Of a stretch of DNA of 57,347 nucleotides, positions 44,296-52,888 are shown piece after piece. The translations under genes and the position numbers were made by a program. The stretch's first letter is position 1. Every line of letters starts with the position of its first letter. Under the pieces are notes generated by a model, which was given only the letters and a program-made list of their open reading frames with translations, had not been told where the DNA came from and did not search any database. Source of the stretch: Candidatus Aminicenantota bacterium (GTDB lineage Bacteria > Acidobacteriota > Aminicenantia > UBA2199); NCBI GenBank assembly GCA_026393835.1, contig JAPKZK010000097.1:1-57347 (forward strand), written 5' to 3'.

Positions 44296-44318
44296 CAAGT
44301 ATTAAGGCTTAATACTTG
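44296..44318. promoter_or_regulatory. Perfect 11-bp inverted repeat upstream of papain-like gene
   Basis: CAAGTATTAAG and its exact complement CTTAATACTTG are separated by one G. It lies 170 bp before the protease start and could be an operator or the base of an RNA hairpin. Confidence 0.45.
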
Positions 44319-44487
44319 TAGGCGGTTCATATGTAGGTTCTCCAGGTTCTTTTTTGAACATCTAACCTGAGCCCAAATTCCACGGTGTGTTTTTAAGTTG
44401 TTGGCGGATTTGGGACGTCATGAAGATTTGATAACGGTTAACTTTAGTTTTAGCATAAAAAAAAACCAAAAAAATAAAGGAGGTTTC

Positions 44488-45441
44488 ATGAAAAAATTAA
44501 TGTTTAGTGTGTTAGTGTTGGCAGTAGTAATGGTTGTGTTGGTGTTTGCGCCGATGGCTCAAGCCGACAGGACTGACAGAGGAGATCTCAAGCTTAGGGG
44601 AAATACTGGCCCCGTCGAGGAAATGTCAAACCGACTCATGGGAATGAGGGCCGTGTTGGCCGCTGAAGGTCATACCTTTCAAATCGGCGAGAACGAAGCC
44701 ATGAATTATCAGATCGATCAACTCTGCGGCTTGAATCCGAACCTGGCCGGTCCCGAAGATGCTGAATTCGAAAACCCGCAAGAAGGTTTTTACACCGTCG
44801 AGGCCCTGCCCGTTTCCTTTACCGGTAAATGCGGCGGCGTCCGGAACCAGGGAAGCTGCGGAAGCTGCTGGGCTTTCGGTATTACCGGCGCCATTGAAAG
44901 TCAATGGGCCTATGTTACGGGGACCTATTATGACTTCTCCGAACGGTACCTGTTGGATTGCAATACCTACGGTTACAGTTGTAATGGCGGTTGGTTTACT
45001 GCATTCAATGACTGCAAGTATCCCAAGTATTTCAAATATGAATCTTGCTATCCCTATAGCCCCACAAAAAGGGCCTGCACCGCCCCCACCAGTTGCAACG
45101 CCGATTATTGCACCAGTTGGGCTTACGTGGGCAGCAGTTCCGGAGTTCCCTCCGCCTCTTCCATTAAGCAGAAGATTTATGATCACGGCGCAGTTACCGC
45201 CGCTGTTTATGTCGACTCCTACTGGCAAGCCTACACAAGCGGCTGCTTCACCAGGAATGCTTCCGGTTCCGTCAACCATGCCATCGTTCTCTGCGGATGG
45301 GATGATAACAAATGCGGCACCGGCGTCGGCGCCTGGAAATTGAAAAACTCCTGGGGCACAAGCTGGGGCGAAAGCGGCTTTATGTGGATCAAATACGGCT
45401 GTCAACAAGTCGGATACGCCGCTTGCTACGCTAATTATTAA
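44488..45441 (+). CDS. Secreted papain-family (C1A) cysteine protease
   Basis: This is a 317-residue preproenzyme. ATG 44488 with AAGGAGG in front is chosen; residues 1-28 are a signal peptide ending in AQA. A propeptide of about 70 residues follows, then the mature C1A domain: GGVRNQGSCGSCWAFG with the catalytic Cys and oxyanion Gln, GSVNHAIVLCGWDD with His, and LKNSWGTSWGESGFMW with Asn. Several cysteines suggest disulfides. Bacterial C1A proteases are uncommon compared with eukaryotic ones. A strong terminator follows. Confidence 0.93.
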   Translation: MKKLMFSVLVLAVVMVVLVFAPMAQADRTDRGDLKLRGNTGPVEEMSNRLMGMRAVLAAEGHTFQIGENEAMNYQIDQLCGLNPNLAGPEDAEFENPQEGFYTVEALPVSFTGKCGGVRNQGSCGSCWAFGITGAIESQWAYVTGTYYDFSERYLLDCNTYGYSCNGGWFTAFNDCKYPKYFKYESCYPYSPTKRACTAPTSCNADYCTSWAYVGSSSGVPSASSIKQKIYDHGAVTAAVYVDSYWQAYTSGCFTRNASGSVNHAIVLCGWDDNKCGTGVGAWKLKNSWGTSWGESGFMWIKYGCQQVGYAACYANY

Positions 45442-45466
45442 TTAGCAACGGGTTGTTAACAACATT

Positions 45467-45505
45467 TAAAACCCGCCCCCTTTCGGGGGGGCGGGTTTTT
45501 TTTTT
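45467..45505 (+). terminator. Rho-independent terminator of the papain-like gene
   Basis: AAAACCCGCCCCC, loop TTTC, GGGGGGGCGGGTTTT and a run of about 11 T. It could work in both directions because A residues lead the stem. Confidence 0.92.
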
Positions 45506-45527
45506 ACCTTCGTAAAACTCCTTCCCT

Positions 45528-45765
45528 TTAATTCAACTCTTTAAATGGTAATTCCTCCATACCCGGGAATGCATATACCGATACTTTGCCGTTTTCCCGG
45601 GTAACGATTCCATTCACGCAATGGTGGAAGAAGTTACCTTTTTTACGGGTATTAAACCCGGAAAAGGTTCGCAGTTTTTTCAAACCGGATATCCAGGTTA
45701 TCCAGTATCTTCTTCCCGCCGAAAGCCAGGCTAAGGCCGTGGACTGTAATGATTTCTTTACTCAT
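45528..45765 (-). pseudogene. Decayed ABC transporter gene after GntR regulator
   Basis: The ATG at 45765 overlaps the GntR gene by 8 nt and gives SKEIITVHGLSLAFGGKKIL then DNLDIRFEKT, an ABC ATPase N-terminus, before a stop at 45652. From there to a stop at 45528 another frame reads CVNGIVTRENGKVSVYAFPG then MEELPFKELN, the C-terminus of a transporter subunit. The Walker motifs are absent, so at least several hundred codons were deleted. Confidence 0.65.
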
Positions 45766-46132
45766 GCGTCAATAACCTCCTCATCAATTTTTCGATGTCC
45801 TCCCTGGTAAAACCCAGCGAAAACGCCTTTTCCAGGAAACCTTTGAATTCATGCTCGATGATGGAGAGCTTCAGGTTGTCCATTTTTGTTTTTTGACATT
45901 TCACCTGGAACCCGCTTCCTCTCCGGCCTTCGATATACCCTTCCTGCTCAAGATTGTAGTACACTTTTGCTACCGTATTGGGGTTGAGCTTTAAAATCTT
46001 GGCCAGGGTTCGAATGGAGGGAAGCTGATCGCCGTCTTTTAGCCTGCTTGCCATAATGTCAAGCACAATCGCCTGTTTCACCTGCTGGTACACGGGCACG
46101 GGCGATGCTGCATCGATATTAAATTTAAGCAC
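45758..46132 (-). CDS. GntR family regulator (YtrA subfamily)
   Basis: This 124-residue protein starts at GTG 46132, which has AAAGGAGG 7 nt upstream; the longer frame lacks such a site. The winged HTH covers residues 5-75: PVPVYQQVKQAIVLDIMASR, LPSIRTLAKILKLNPNTVAK and YYNLEQEGYIEGRRGSGFQV. The short C-terminal helix fits YtrA-type repressors that control ABC transporter operons, and the downstream remnant was such a transporter. Confidence 0.88.
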   Translation of the reverse strand: MLKFNIDAASPVPVYQQVKQAIVLDIMASRLKDGDQLPSIRTLAKILKLNPNTVAKVYYNLEQEGYIEGRRGSGFQVKCQKTKMDNLKLSIIEHEFKGFLEKAFSLGFTREDIEKLMRRLLTHE

Positions 46133-46154
46133 TGCAACCTCCTTTGGATTTAAG

Positions 46155-46174
46155 TGTATTATTATAGTAATACA
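46155..46174 (-). promoter_or_regulatory. GntR operator overlapping its promoter
   Basis: TGTATTA and TAATACA form a perfect inverted repeat with a 6-bp spacer, 22 bp upstream of the GTG. On the minus strand TTGACA (46187-46192) sits before it and TATAAT-like words lie inside it, so a bound dimer would block the promoter. Confidence 0.7.
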
Positions 46175-46243
46175 ATTAATTGTTTTTGTCAACAAAAATA
46201 TTTATGAAAGGGAAATAATGGAGGTTTTGTGATTGAAAATATT

Positions 46244-46272
46244 GTAGGGAACAGGCAATGCCTGTTCCCTAC
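46244..46272. repeat. GTAGGG-palindrome element A
   Basis: GTAGGGAACAGGCA and its exact complement TGCCTGTTCCCTAC flank a single A: a 14-bp perfect stem. It lies between the GntR gene start and the S46 peptidase stop. Confidence 0.8.
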
Positions 46273-46285
46273 CGATTTGTTACAA

Positions 46286-48442
46286 TTACAGATCCATTTC
46301 TTTAATCAAGTGAAGGGCGCCGGCGAATTTCTCCGTGATAAGCAATACATAACGGATATCCACATGAATCGTTCGCTGCAATTCGGGGATAACATAATAA
46401 TCCCCGATGACGCTTTCATAGGTCATATCGAAAACGATGCCCACCTGTTCGCCTTTGGCGTTCAATACCGGTGAACCGGAATTGCCCCCGGTCACATTGG
46501 CGGTATTTAAAAAGCAGGTCGCCACGTCATTTAAATTTTTATCCGCGTAACGGCCGAAATCACGGGCGGTATAGAGGTCTTTCAATTTTTTCGGTACACA
46601 AAAAGGGTATTCCCCTGTTTCCTTTTCCATGACGCCTTTTAACGTGGTAAAGGGTTGATAGACCACCGCGTCCCTGGGGCGGTATCCTTCGACCGGGCCA
46701 TAGGTAAACCGGATCGTCGAATTGGCGTCCGGCGCGATTTCGCCTTTGTACATCTCCAGGAGGGCTTCCAGGTAAATCTTTTTTAAGTCCTCCTGTTCCT
46801 GGTCGAGGGCTTTCCGCTTTTCCCGCATCGTTTTGAGCTCTTTTTCCAAATCCGCGGCCAGGGTAATGAGCGGGTCTTTGAGTTTTAACAAGGCCGTGGG
46901 GGTTAACTTGATGAGGTTGAGCCGTTTCTGTGGGTCGGCCAATGACGTATTGGCGTAAAGGTCATCCACATATTTATCCATAGCTTCCGTCCCTTTTTCC
47001 AGCGCCGGGTTAAACGCCATGGGGCGTAAATCCGCGGGGGATTTCAGCAGTTCTTTCAACTGGTATTTGAAGTAGGCTTTATCGACGCCAAGGTCATACC
47101 CACGTTCCGCCAGTTTGATTCGTTCTTCGATCTCGGGCAGGTCCCGTTTTTGAAAAAACTGTTCCCGTTCCATATCGGGTTTTTGACTTTCCACCGAGGT
47201 ACGGTAAATCACATAGGCCTGCTGCAGGAGGGCCACCCCGGTGCGGAAACCGGTCAGGCCCTCGAACGAATTGTATTTGCGCATAAATGCGGCTTTTACT
47301 TCGGTAAAATCTGCGATTTTTTTCAAGATGGCAACGTATTTTTTTGCTTTTAACGGGTCGCTGTTCACCCATTGGGCAAATTTTTCTTCGAACGCCTGTT
47401 TCTTAGCAATCACCGCCGCCTTTTCCAGGCCTTCCAGTTTCCCTTCACGGTTTTTCAAAGTGTTATTCATGCCTTTGACCCGTGAAGCGTATTTAATCTG
47501 GATTTCACGGCTGTCCTTGCCGGCGTTCTCAAAAAAAATGATCATCTCTTTAAGCGATTGGACCCGTTCCTTGTTAACGGTAATATCGTTTTGAAGTTCC
47601 GAAACCGTGTAATTCCGGTAGGTGACGCCGGGATAGCCCATGACAAAGGTAAAATCACCTTCTTTAAGGCCGTCCAATGAAATTTTCAAGTAAGCGGCGG
47701 GTTTATAGGGGACATTATCCGCGTTGTATTCGGCGCCCACGTTATCTTTAGACACATAGGCCCTTAAGTAGCTAAAATCGCAGGTATGACGGGGCCACAT
47801 CCAGTTGTCGATGTCGCCGCCGTAATTCCCGATGCATTGGGGCGGCGCATAAACCAGGCGCAGGTCGCGCAGCCGTTTGAATTTAAAGAGGTAATACCGG
47901 TTGCCGCTGTACATGTCCCGGATTTCGCAGCGCCGGTCTTTGGCTTGTCGTTCTTCCCCGGCGATCAATTGTTTTTTTGCTTTATCGATGGCATAGTATT
48001 TTTGCAGGGGGGTCATGCCGGGTTTTACTGCTTTCAGTATTTCCCGGGTTATATCGTCATAGCCCAGGAGTACATCGGCGTTATAGCCGGTGGCGGGGAT
48101 TTCTTCTTTCATATCCCTGGCCAGGAAACCGTTTTCGATATAGTCATGGTCTTTATCCGAGGCCCTTTGAATGGCGCCGAAGGCCACATGGTGGTTGGTC
48201 AGGAGCAGTCCCCGGGGGCTGACAAAGGAACCGGTGCCGCCGCCCAGGTCTACTACGGCGCTCATCAGGCCGGTCCCGTCTTTTTTAAATAACTCGCCGG
48301 GGTCCATTTGTAAACCCCTGGATTCCAGGTTCAATGCTTTCATCTGGTGGGGCAACCACATGCCGTCATCAGGAAAAACCGGGCTGCCGGAAGCCAGGAT
48401 CAATGAAAAAATCAAAACCATGATTTTCAAATATCTCATCAT
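46286..48442 (-). CDS. S46 family dipeptidyl-peptidase (DPP7/DPP11 type)
   Basis: This 718-residue protein has a signal peptide (MMRYLKIMVLIFSLILASGS). The split chymotrypsin fold has the N-terminal SFVSPRGLLLTNHHVAFGAI with catalytic His, FVMGYPGVTYR and the C-terminal NVTGGNSGSPVLNAKGEQVG with Ser. It removes dipeptides from peptide N-termini in the periplasm. At the S1-determining site after the Ser motif the sequence is FDMTYES, where DPP7 has Gly and DPP11 has Arg. It lies 80 bp downstream of the anti-sigma factor gene and completes the exoprotease set. Confidence 0.92.
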   Translation of the reverse strand: MMRYLKIMVLIFSLILASGSPVFPDDGMWLPHQMKALNLESRGLQMDPGELFKKDGTGLMSAVVDLGGGTGSFVSPRGLLLTNHHVAFGAIQRASDKDHDYIENGFLARDMKEEIPATGYNADVLLGYDDITREILKAVKPGMTPLQKYYAIDKAKKQLIAGEERQAKDRRCEIRDMYSGNRYYLFKFKRLRDLRLVYAPPQCIGNYGGDIDNWMWPRHTCDFSYLRAYVSKDNVGAEYNADNVPYKPAAYLKISLDGLKEGDFTFVMGYPGVTYRNYTVSELQNDITVNKERVQSLKEMIIFFENAGKDSREIQIKYASRVKGMNNTLKNREGKLEGLEKAAVIAKKQAFEEKFAQWVNSDPLKAKKYVAILKKIADFTEVKAAFMRKYNSFEGLTGFRTGVALLQQAYVIYRTSVESQKPDMEREQFFQKRDLPEIEERIKLAERGYDLGVDKAYFKYQLKELLKSPADLRPMAFNPALEKGTEAMDKYVDDLYANTSLADPQKRLNLIKLTPTALLKLKDPLITLAADLEKELKTMREKRKALDQEQEDLKKIYLEALLEMYKGEIAPDANSTIRFTYGPVEGYRPRDAVVYQPFTTLKGVMEKETGEYPFCVPKKLKDLYTARDFGRYADKNLNDVATCFLNTANVTGGNSGSPVLNAKGEQVGIVFDMTYESVIGDYYVIPELQRTIHVDIRYVLLITEKFAGALHLIKEMDL

Positions 48443-48522
48443 TATATTCTCCTTTTTCTTTTTATGTTTTTTACCTTAGATTATAAAATAAATTTGTCCC
48501 GGAAGCAACTGAAAACCGGGTT

Positions 48523-49851
48523 CTATTTTTCAACGGTTAAGTGGGAGATGGTCCGCGCGGCGATTTGTTTGAAAATCCCGGTTAATTGCGGCTCCAGTTC
48601 TTGCCATTGAGCCAGGAGTTTTTGCGCTTCCGGCCGTCCGGGTTTCCCGGTAGTGCATAAATCGCCGGCGACACACCACCCGGAACGGGCCAGGGAAAAA
48701 AATCGATATTCGGCAGACGCCGGGTCACTCTTTGACAGGAACCACTGGACATCGGGAAATATATAAACGGCATTAGCCTCAACCTTCACTTTTATCAGGG
48801 GTTTGAGCCCATCGATATAGGCATTCATTTTATTGAAATCCCGGCTCGCAGTGGCTTCCTTGTTGAGCGCTTCCACTTCCTTAACCATTTGCCGCGACAG
48901 GTCGATGGTCTGATTGAAGAGATCGTCCAGTTCCTTTTGGGGAACATAGGTATTAATCTCCCGGACCTGCTGATTCAATATTATCGCCTGTTGTTGGTAG
49001 GGGGCGCCTTTTTTTCCAATTTCCCCGCTGTCCTGCCTATCCATATAGGACAGCGACGGTTTACCCGCGGTTTCATCATCCGCCCTTTGTATCTGCGCCG
49101 TTGCCCCCAGCGCCGGTTCTCCTTTCCCGGTTTCTTCCGCTTCTTTTGGAACTTCCCTTAAGGGTTCCGGGCTTCCCGGCGCGGTTGATTTTGTGGTCTC
49201 GAATGTTTTAGACTTTGCCATCCGGCGATTTTCCGGGGGGGGCGGGGGTGAGGGCGAGGGTAAGGGTTGGGTAGGGGAGGGTTCGCTAAATCGATCGAGG
49301 TTGTTATCGGCTTTTATTTCTTCTTTTTTATCTTTTTCCATCCGTTCGGCGTCTGACTCCAGGGCAGCCGCCGGCTGCTCGCGGCGTAAAGTTCCACCCA
49401 ACCGGGGCCGGGTTTCGCCCGACTCTTCCAGGGTTACGGATTTCTCCAGGTCTCCCGGGGTTTTGGGAATGCCGCCGGTTCGAAAAACGAGGTAAGCGGT
49501 GAAAACCACGATTAAAACACTGGCCGCCAGCGCCAGGGGTCTCAGGAAAATGATTTTATGTTTATCTTCCTTTCTTTCTAAATCGGCTTGTTTATGTAAT
49601 TCCACGGTAAGCATAAATGACTCATAACAATCGGTGCAGGTAGAGATATGTTTCAACAGGCGGTCTTTTACCCTGGCCGGGGCAGCGCCTTCTACCACCG
49701 CGGCGATTTCTTCCGCCCTGGGGCATTGGGCGAGTTCGAATTCCGCTGTCCCGGCCAGCCCGCGAGAAAGGGCTGCGCCCATTCGTTCATCATTGGGATC
49801 GGGAATCACAACCAATGATGATTTATCTTTATATTTATTCATGGTTTTCAC
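48523..49851 (-). CDS. Zinc-finger anti-sigma factor-like membrane protein
   Basis: This is a 442-residue protein. The N-terminal cytoplasmic part has HISTCTDC, the HxxxCxxC zinc motif of ZAS anti-sigma factors. One transmembrane segment (ALAASVLIVVFTAYLVF) follows near residue 115. The long periplasmic part has a Pro/Ser/Thr/Glu-rich linker and a helical C-terminal domain. The preceding gene encodes a sigma factor, so the pair is a typical ECF module. The signal sensed is unknown. Confidence 0.83.
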   Translation of the reverse strand: MKTMNKYKDKSSLVVIPDPNDERMGAALSRGLAGTAEFELAQCPRAEEIAAVVEGAAPARVKDRLLKHISTCTDCYESFMLTVELHKQADLERKEDKHKIIFLRPLALAASVLIVVFTAYLVFRTGGIPKTPGDLEKSVTLEESGETRPRLGGTLRREQPAAALESDAERMEKDKKEEIKADNNLDRFSEPSPTQPLPSPSPPPPPENRRMAKSKTFETTKSTAPGSPEPLREVPKEAEETGKGEPALGATAQIQRADDETAGKPSLSYMDRQDSGEIGKKGAPYQQQAIILNQQVREINTYVPQKELDDLFNQTIDLSRQMVKEVEALNKEATASRDFNKMNAYIDGLKPLIKVKVEANAVYIFPDVQWFLSKSDPASAEYRFFSLARSGWCVAGDLCTTGKPGRPEAQKLLAQWQELEPQLTGIFKQIAARTISHLTVEK

Positions 49852-49945
49852 CGTTTTCTATACCGATATATCAGTCGGACGCCGGCCCGCTTTTTCTCTT
49901 GATTCCTGTCTTCATTTCCATGTTTCATTTTTCAGTCGCCGGTGT

Positions 49946-50833
49946 TCATAGTAATTCATTAATACGGATTCCCCGGCGGTCCAGTTGTTGCCTGCATTTT
50001 TTCATCAGCCGGGTAAGGCGTTTATAAACCGCTTTGGTTGTTATGTCCAGGGCGTCGGCAATTTGTTCCACTGATCCGGGTTGTTCATCTTCATGGACAG
50101 GGAAACGCATGCGCAGCAGCAGTCGTTCTTCGCCGGACAAGGGGGCGATCATATCCCGGAGGACCCGGCGAATGTCCTGCTGCCGTTGTTTCTCCATTAA
50201 CAATGCCTGGGGGTCGCTTTTGGTATCCGGGATGACATATTCCTCTTCATTAATAGAGGTCCCGTTCTTGACCGCCGAGGTCCCGTTGTTCTCGTTTGCG
50301 GCCCCGGGTTGATGGCCGCCGGGATTTTTTCCTTTTATTTTGCGCAGCATTGCTTCAAGTTCTTCCAGTGCGCCGGGGAAATTGCCAGTGGTCCGCAGCT
50401 CGTCGTAAACATCACGCAGCGGGTAACCGTCCTTTATCACCCGTTGGTAAAGCAGCAGCCCGATATTGCCCAGGTCTTTTGCCCGTTCTTTTTCCCGGCC
50501 CCGGCCCAGTTTCTTACGGATCATATCCACGGCCCGGCGGGAAATGATGGCCGTGAGATAAGTGGTTAATTGGGCGTTTCCTTTGAACTCCCGGAGTACG
50601 CGGTAATTGTCTTGCCGCAGGAGATCCAGGACCTGGTTGGAGAGTTCCAGGGCTTCATTTTCAATATTCAAGGAATTTGTGGGGGATAGGCGGTCTTCCA
50701 GTTTCAGGCGGACGGCTTTGAAGCATTGTTTTTCGATAAATTCGAAGTGTTCATTGATAATATTATCGTATTCTTCCGTATGGGAACGGTCTTTCTTTTT
50801 GCCGCCTGCTAAAACCTTGAGTTGTGTTTTCAT
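49946..50833 (-). CDS. ECF-like RNA polymerase sigma factor
   Basis: This is a 295-residue protein. The start at 50833 (MKTQLKVLAGGKKKDRSH) is chosen; the longer frame upstream crosses a dispersed repeat. Region 2 is around LTTYLTAIISRRAVDMIRKK, and region 4 has SVEQIADALDITTKAVYKRL followed by TRLMKKCRQQL. A long linker with low-complexity sequence separates them, making it larger than usual ECF factors (about 190 residues). It is paired with the downstream zinc anti-sigma factor. Confidence 0.85.
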   Translation of the reverse strand: MKTQLKVLAGGKKKDRSHTEEYDNIINEHFEFIEKQCFKAVRLKLEDRLSPTNSLNIENEALELSNQVLDLLRQDNYRVLREFKGNAQLTTYLTAIISRRAVDMIRKKLGRGREKERAKDLGNIGLLLYQRVIKDGYPLRDVYDELRTTGNFPGALEELEAMLRKIKGKNPGGHQPGAANENNGTSAVKNGTSINEEEYVIPDTKSDPQALLMEKQRQQDIRRVLRDMIAPLSGEERLLLRMRFPVHEDEQPGSVEQIADALDITTKAVYKRLTRLMKKCRQQLDRRGIRINELL

Positions 50834-50885
50834 CCGCCTGGAATTATAGAACATCCGTGGAGGGAAATCAATACGCCTAAGATTA

Positions 50886-50914
50886 AGCCGCGAAGAGCGC
50901 GAAGGGACGCGAAG
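50886..50914. repeat. CGCGAAG-type dispersed repeat
   Basis: AGCCGCGAAGAGCGCGAAGG followed by GACGCGAAG, in the divergent gap between the sigma factor and mutY. Confidence 0.75.
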
Positions 50915-50987
50915 AGAATAATAGAGGAGGAAAAAGAAAAAAGGGACAGGCAAGAAAAACTAAAATTCTTCAAAATTAGAATTGCTG

Positions 50988-51030
50988 AAGTTTTTGTCCA
51001 ACTTTTTTCAAAAAGTTGGCCGCCGGAGGC
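50988..51030. repeat. Short copy of dispersed element B
   Basis: AAGTTTTTG, then stem TCCAACTTTTTT / AAAAAGTTGG and the end CCGCCGGAGGC. It shares the GCCGCCGGAGGC end with the copy at 28777. Confidence 0.65.
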
Positions 51031-51079
51031 AACCCTTTCATTACTCTCACAAGTCGTGTATAATAAAACCCCAGAGAAA

Positions 51080-52207
51080 ATGATGACCACTAAACACCCA
51101 AACGTAAAAAAATTACTGGATTGGTTCCAAACCAATCAACGCAACCTCCCCTGGCGAAAAACAAAAGATATCTATCACATCTGGGCGTCCGAAGTCATGC
51201 TCCAACAAACCCAGGTAACGACTGTTATTCCTTATTATAAACGTTTCCTGGAACGTTTCCCCACCGTGGGCCGCCTGGCCCGGGGAAGCGAACAAGAAGT
51301 TTTGAAACTGTGGGAAGGCATGGGCTATTATTCACGGATACGAAACTTCCACCGCGCCGCCCGGCAGGTGATGACGGTGTATGATGGAAAAATCCCGGAC
51401 ACGCCCGAAACGTTCCAAAAGTTGCCCGGCGTCGGCCCCTATATTGCCGCCGCGGTCTTAAGCATCGCCCTGGATATTCCCCTGCCTGCCGTGGACGGAA
51501 ACGTCATGCGGGTCTATACGCGGTTCCACGGCATTGCCGACGATATCCGCAAAAACACTACCCGGGACCGTATATTTAATGAATTAAAGGGAATCATCCC
51601 CACGGAACCCCCCGGCGCAGCCGGGGACTTTACCCAGGCCTTCATGGAATTGGGGGCGCTTATTTGTACCCCGCAAAAACCACGATGCGACGCCTGCCCC
51701 TTTCACGAACAATGCATCGCTTTTACCACCAATACCATCGATCGTTACCCTTTCAAATCGCCGGCCGGCAAAGTCCCGGAATACAAGGTATCCATCGGCA
51801 TTATTATTAAAGAAGCTAAATTTTATATCCAAAAGCGCCCGTCGGAAGGTCACCTGGGCGGGCTCTGGGAATTCCCCGGCGGCAAGGCGGCGGCGGGCGA
51901 GTCGCCGGAACAAACCCTCTTCCGCGAATGTAAAGAGGAACTGGGCTGCGAAGTGGAAATCCTGCAACCGCTGCCCCTGGTTCGCCACGCCTACAGCCAT
52001 TTTAAAATCCAAATGTCCCCCTTTATTTGCCAACTGAAGCACGGGGATATCCATCCCCAGGAGAATCGACCTTTTCGTTGGATCACTATCTCCGAACTGG
52101 ACATATACCCTTTTCCCGGGGCCAACCACAAATTCTTCCCCAGGTTAAAAGAATACTTTACAGATTTTTTTGCAAGAAACAAAAATCCCGGTTGTTTTAC
52201 TGTATGA
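51080..52207 (+). CDS. mutY: A/G-specific adenine glycosylase
   Basis: This 375-residue repair enzyme removes A opposite 8-oxoG. The N-terminal HhH-GPD domain has IWASEVMLQQTQVTTVIPYY with the catalytic Glu, and the LPGVGPYIAAAVLSIAL hairpin-helix-hairpin with Asp in LPAVDGNVMRV. The [4Fe-4S] ligands are C-x6-C-x2-C-x5-C in CTPQKPRCDACPFHEQC. A C-terminal NUDIX domain (LWEFPGGKAAAGESPEQTL, RECKEELG) recognises 8-oxoG. The start is 51080 or the adjacent ATG at 51083, with TATAAT at 51059-51064. Confidence 0.95.
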   Translation: MMTTKHPNVKKLLDWFQTNQRNLPWRKTKDIYHIWASEVMLQQTQVTTVIPYYKRFLERFPTVGRLARGSEQEVLKLWEGMGYYSRIRNFHRAARQVMTVYDGKIPDTPETFQKLPGVGPYIAAAVLSIALDIPLPAVDGNVMRVYTRFHGIADDIRKNTTRDRIFNELKGIIPTEPPGAAGDFTQAFMELGALICTPQKPRCDACPFHEQCIAFTTNTIDRYPFKSPAGKVPEYKVSIGIIIKEAKFYIQKRPSEGHLGGLWEFPGGKAAAGESPEQTLFRECKEELGCEVEILQPLPLVRHAYSHFKIQMSPFICQLKHGDIHPQENRPFRWITISELDIYPFPGANHKFFPRLKEYFTDFFARNKNPGCFTV

Positions 52208-52237
52208 TGATCATAAAAAAAACAACAGGAGGAACAA

Positions 52238-52804
52238 ATGAGTAAAAAAATAATCATTTTAGCGATTACCGGGTTGCTTTTAGTGACCATGTATTTCACG
52301 TTGGGCGCAGAGATGAGGCCGCAGAGAATGATGGAACATGCCAGGTTCGGCATCATGTTGGTGGATAAGAATCTTTTCCCCGCCCCCATCCTGCTGAAGC
52401 ATAAAGACGATATCGGCTTGACCGCGGAACAGGTGGGTAAGATTGAAAAAATGCAGGTACAACAGCAGGAATCCTTCATAAAGAGACAGGCGGATATCTC
52501 TGTGAAAGAGTTAAAACTGGGCGCCTATCTAAAGGAAGACAAAATCGACCGCGGCAAGATGGAAAGCATGATCCTGGAAATCGGGAAAATGAGAACCGAT
52601 TTACAGGTCCAACATATCAATCATTTGCTGGACTTAAAGGATCTCCTGACCGCTGAGCAGTTAAAAAAACTGGAGTCGTTCAAACGGGACCGGATGGGGC
52701 AACGGATGGAAAAAAGAATGATGAGAATGAAAGAGAGACACGGTGAGCGCGAGCGGCTGCAGCGCGAAGATCCCCCCCAGGAAGAGCCGCCGCACCAGGA
52801 ATAA
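52238..52804 (+). CDS. Spy/CpxP-like periplasmic protein
   Basis: This 188-residue exported protein has an N-terminal signal (MSKKIIILAITGLLLVTMYF). It then forms a helical hairpin with LTAEQVGKIEKMQVQQQESF and LLTAEQLKKLESFKRDR, the LTxxQ repeats of Spy/CpxP chaperones and metal-resistance proteins. The tail is rich in E, R and P. It acts as a periplasmic chaperone or metal sensor by analogy. AGGAGG precedes the start. It lies 30 bp after mutY but is probably unrelated in function. Confidence 0.8.
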   Translation: MSKKIIILAITGLLLVTMYFTLGAEMRPQRMMEHARFGIMLVDKNLFPAPILLKHKDDIGLTAEQVGKIEKMQVQQQESFIKRQADISVKELKLGAYLKEDKIDRGKMESMILEIGKMRTDLQVQHINHLLDLKDLLTAEQLKKLESFKRDRMGQRMEKRMMRMKERHGERERLQREDPPQEEPPHQE

Positions 52805-52811
52805 AATTCTG

Positions 52812-52877
52812 ATTCAGGATTCAGGAATCGGGATTCAGGGGTCAGAGTTTCGTAGGGGCGGACCTGCGCGTCCGCCC
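52812..52877. repeat. GATTCAGG direct repeats and GTAGGG element A
   Basis: GATTCAGGATTCAGGAATCG and GGATTCAGG words run from 52811 to 52839. At 52852-52877 an element-A copy follows: GTAGGGGCGGACC then TGCGCGTCCGCCC. It lies between two convergent genes. Confidence 0.7.
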
Positions 52878-52888
52878 GTTTACTTTAT

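Noticed and set aside
44626..45408. Antisense 260-codon frame over the papain-like protease
   Set aside because: The plus frame has all catalytic motifs and a terminator. The antisense frame is GC-skew driven.
46133..46195. Longer N-terminus for the GntR regulator
   Set aside because: It would be encoded by the operator region; the GTG at 46132 has a strong ribosome site.
47786..48292. Plus-strand frame inside the S46 peptidase
   Set aside because: Shadow of the minus-strand gene; no start signal.
50834..50953. N-terminal extension of the sigma factor
   Set aside because: The added residues are encoded by a CGCGAAG-type dispersed repeat; the ATG at 50833 gives a normal N-terminus.
50822..51079. 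N-terminal extension of MutY
   Set aside because: The extension crosses two dispersed repeats and the TATAAT box; homologous sequence begins after 51080.
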